DNA from: Microvirga soli
Lineage (GTDB): Bacteria > Pseudomonadota > Alphaproteobacteria > Rhizobiales > Beijerinckiaceae
Reading direction: 5' to 3'
Assembly (NCBI RefSeq): GCF_016734765.1
Contig: NZ_JAERQE010000019.1
Location: forward strand, 1-64,000
DNA length: 64,000 bases
Below, one piece after another: positions 62,936 through 64,000 of the stretch (the stretch's first letter is position 1; each line of letters begins with the position of its first letter). The notes beneath the pieces were generated by a model. That model saw nothing but the letters and a program-made list of their open reading frames with translations, made no database searches and was not told the origin of the DNA. The position numbers were made by a program, and so were the translations under genes.

Positions 62936-63066
62936 CCGAACACAATCCCCTTTAGGTTCTTCAGAGCTTTATCGCATCGTTCGATGTGATCGCTGGCCCG
63001 CCGCTGCATCTCCACGGTGTTGCGGCAGGGCTCATCGACCTCTTGCTTGCAGAACGGGCAGATCAT
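62932..63066 (-). CDS. Small zinc-ribbon-like protein
   Basis: 44 residues: CPFC near the start, CRN in the middle, and DHIERCDKAL, giving a C-x2-C...H-x3-C arrangement that could bind one zinc. A strong site (AGGAGGTCG) lies six bases before the ATG at 63066. The gene overlaps the end of the basic small gene on the other strand. Function unknown. Confidence 0.55.
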   Translation of the reverse strand: MICPFCKQEVDEPCRNTVEMQRRASDHIERCDKALKNLKGIVFG

Positions 63067-63238
63067 TGGTTCGACCTCCTAGCTGACGGGGCATGTCAGG
63101 CCAACAAAGATGCTGGACCGGGGTTCCCGTGTGTCGCGGTCCAAGCCCTGCAGCAAGAATCACGCCAGATGCTCTTCTGGCCTGAAGCGTCAGTATCAGG
63201 GTCATCAAAAAGCCAAGGTATCTGCTCTTGATCCTTTT

Positions 63239-64000
63239 ATGAGCAAAGCCCCCAAACGCCCGAGCCGACGTGACGATCCCGGACGCCAGGATGTCGAGGC
63301 TGGTGTGCAACGCCCGAAATCCACCCCCCGCAAGGCGCGCGCTGCGCCGAAAAAGGCGAACACGGCTCTGGATTCCCTGAGCGCTGAGATGCCCAATGGG
63401 AGACTAGAGGGACCAGAAGGGAACACTGGCTTCAGCCTTCCGCCCGCGCAGAGCGACACCCTCGCCTCAAGTGGCAGCTTGGCAACGGAAGACAATCAGA
63501 ACACGCCAGATCAGCAAGGGCCATCCAGCAGGATCGGAGACGAGGTCGAGCAGTTGGTGCAGACGGTTGGCCTCGGTCCAACGGGGCCAAATCACGGCGT
63601 TGCAAGTGGTCAGCCCCGGCCTAGCGAAGAGCTTGGGATGCAAGCCGCCCAAAAGCGGGAACCAACTCAGCGTCATCTAACGGCCCGTGACCTCAAGTCG
63701 GAAAGTCGAGGGGATAGGAAAAGATCTTTCAGCATTGACCTCGAAGGTACGGTTCAACAAGCAATCGAAGTGTGGAGCCCACGCCTCCAGGCTGCGTCAG
63801 CACAGGTGAGAGGTGCCTCAGGACGTGTGAAGGTCTGGGCACAGGAGAGGTCGGAGCGTAGGGGGCATGAGACCGACGAAGCTAGAAGACCAGCAAACCC
63901 GGTCTACATTCTTGGCGCAATCACCCTAGGCATTCCAGCTTTGCTGCTGATCCCGCTAGTCGGGATGAACCCGGGAGTTCAGGAAGGGACCTTCACGACC
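63239..64000 (+). CDS. Partial membrane-anchored protein, runs off the window
   Basis: An open frame of 254 codons from the ATG at 63239 with no stop before the window end. Residues 1-225 are hydrophilic, rich in K, R, P, S and Q, and look disordered (SKAPKRPSRRDDPGRQDVEA at the start). Residues 226-247 form one strong membrane helix (YILGAITLGIPALLLIPLVG). It uses AGA and AGG arginine codons more than its neighbours, a possible sign of a different origin. The topology would be a long cytoplasmic N-terminus with a continuing periplasmic part. No ribosome site is obvious. Not recognised. Confidence 0.5.
   Translation, partial: MSKAPKRPSRRDDPGRQDVEAGVQRPKSTPRKARAAPKKANTALDSLSAEMPNGRLEGPEGNTGFSLPPAQSDTLASSGSLATEDNQNTPDQQGPSSRIGDEVEQLVQTVGLGPTGPNHGVASGQPRPSEELGMQAAQKREPTQRHLTARDLKSESRGDRKRSFSIDLEGTVQQAIEVWSPRLQAASAQVRGASGRVKVWAQERSERRGHETDEARRPANPVYILGAITLGIPALLLIPLVGMNPGVQEGTFTT

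Noticed and set aside
1..64000. CRISPR arrays, tRNA and rRNA genes
   Set aside because: No regularly spaced repeats and no cloverleaf or rRNA-like segments were recognised by eye; a tRNAscan or Rfam search would be decisive.

Overview
This 64 kb window looks like a GC-rich alphaproteobacterium of the order Hyphomicrobiales, plausibly a Methylobacteriaceae or Microvirga-type soil or plant bacterium, though the genus is an inference. The pointers are an alphaproteobacterial LexA box (GTTC-N7-GTTC) in front of recA, a RepC replication initiator of the repABC class with a candidate antisense RNA, a NepR-type anti-sigma factor, and a decayed DUF1236 gene. The repC gene, many broken genes and duplicated chaperone loci suggest a secondary replicon (megaplasmid or chromid) or an integrated plasmid segment.

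Layout. 0-4.2 kb: recA with SOS box and terminator, then a two-gene cyclic-di-GMP operon (GGDEF, GGDEF-EAL). 4.5-13.6 kb: an accessory, decaying stretch holding a frameshifted metallophosphoesterase, an IS5-type transposase with two stop codons, a large AlgE-type mannuronan C5-epimerase with two tandem Ig-like plus carbohydrate-binding units, a small inverted-repeat element, a broken DUF1236 gene and a broken HW-motif gene. 13.5-16 kb: repC with its probable counter-transcribed RNA, and a flavin-dependent oxidoreductase. 16.1-18.2 kb: htpG copy 1 with the tail of an exonuclease gene. 18.6-28.3 kb: a LysR regulator divergent from a ribose-type ABC transporter followed by a deacetylase-like protein, aspartate dehydrogenase, RraA-like protein and amidase. 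28.5-29.0 kb: a decayed third htpG tail abutting a groEL tail.

29.2-43.2 kb: a cyclic ureide/hydantoin-type catabolic locus. A polar amino-acid ABC transporter and a hydantoinase run leftward. A LysR gene sits in the middle. DUF917, a second hydantoinase-like protein, a carbamoylase-type M20 amidohydrolase, a flavin reductase, a hydantoin-type racemase, a GlcD-type FAD dehydrogenase, a DapA-like lyase and an SDR run rightward. Two exact and one near-exact copies of an ATAAC-N5-GTTAT palindrome lie at the three promoter regions and make a coherent LysR regulon.

43.6-64 kb: htpG copy 2 with an intact exonuclease, then mostly housekeeping or stress genes: SelO, a glutathione transferase, an antibiotic-biosynthesis-type monooxygenase, a CoiA-like protein, RecD2, NepR, a medium-chain dehydrogenase, a phosphodiester glycosidase, an M32 carboxypeptidase, cupins, an ABC exporter, an NTF2-like protein, DsrE, SIR2, a frameshifted GYD protein, two tiny convergent genes and an unfinished membrane-anchored ORF at the right edge.
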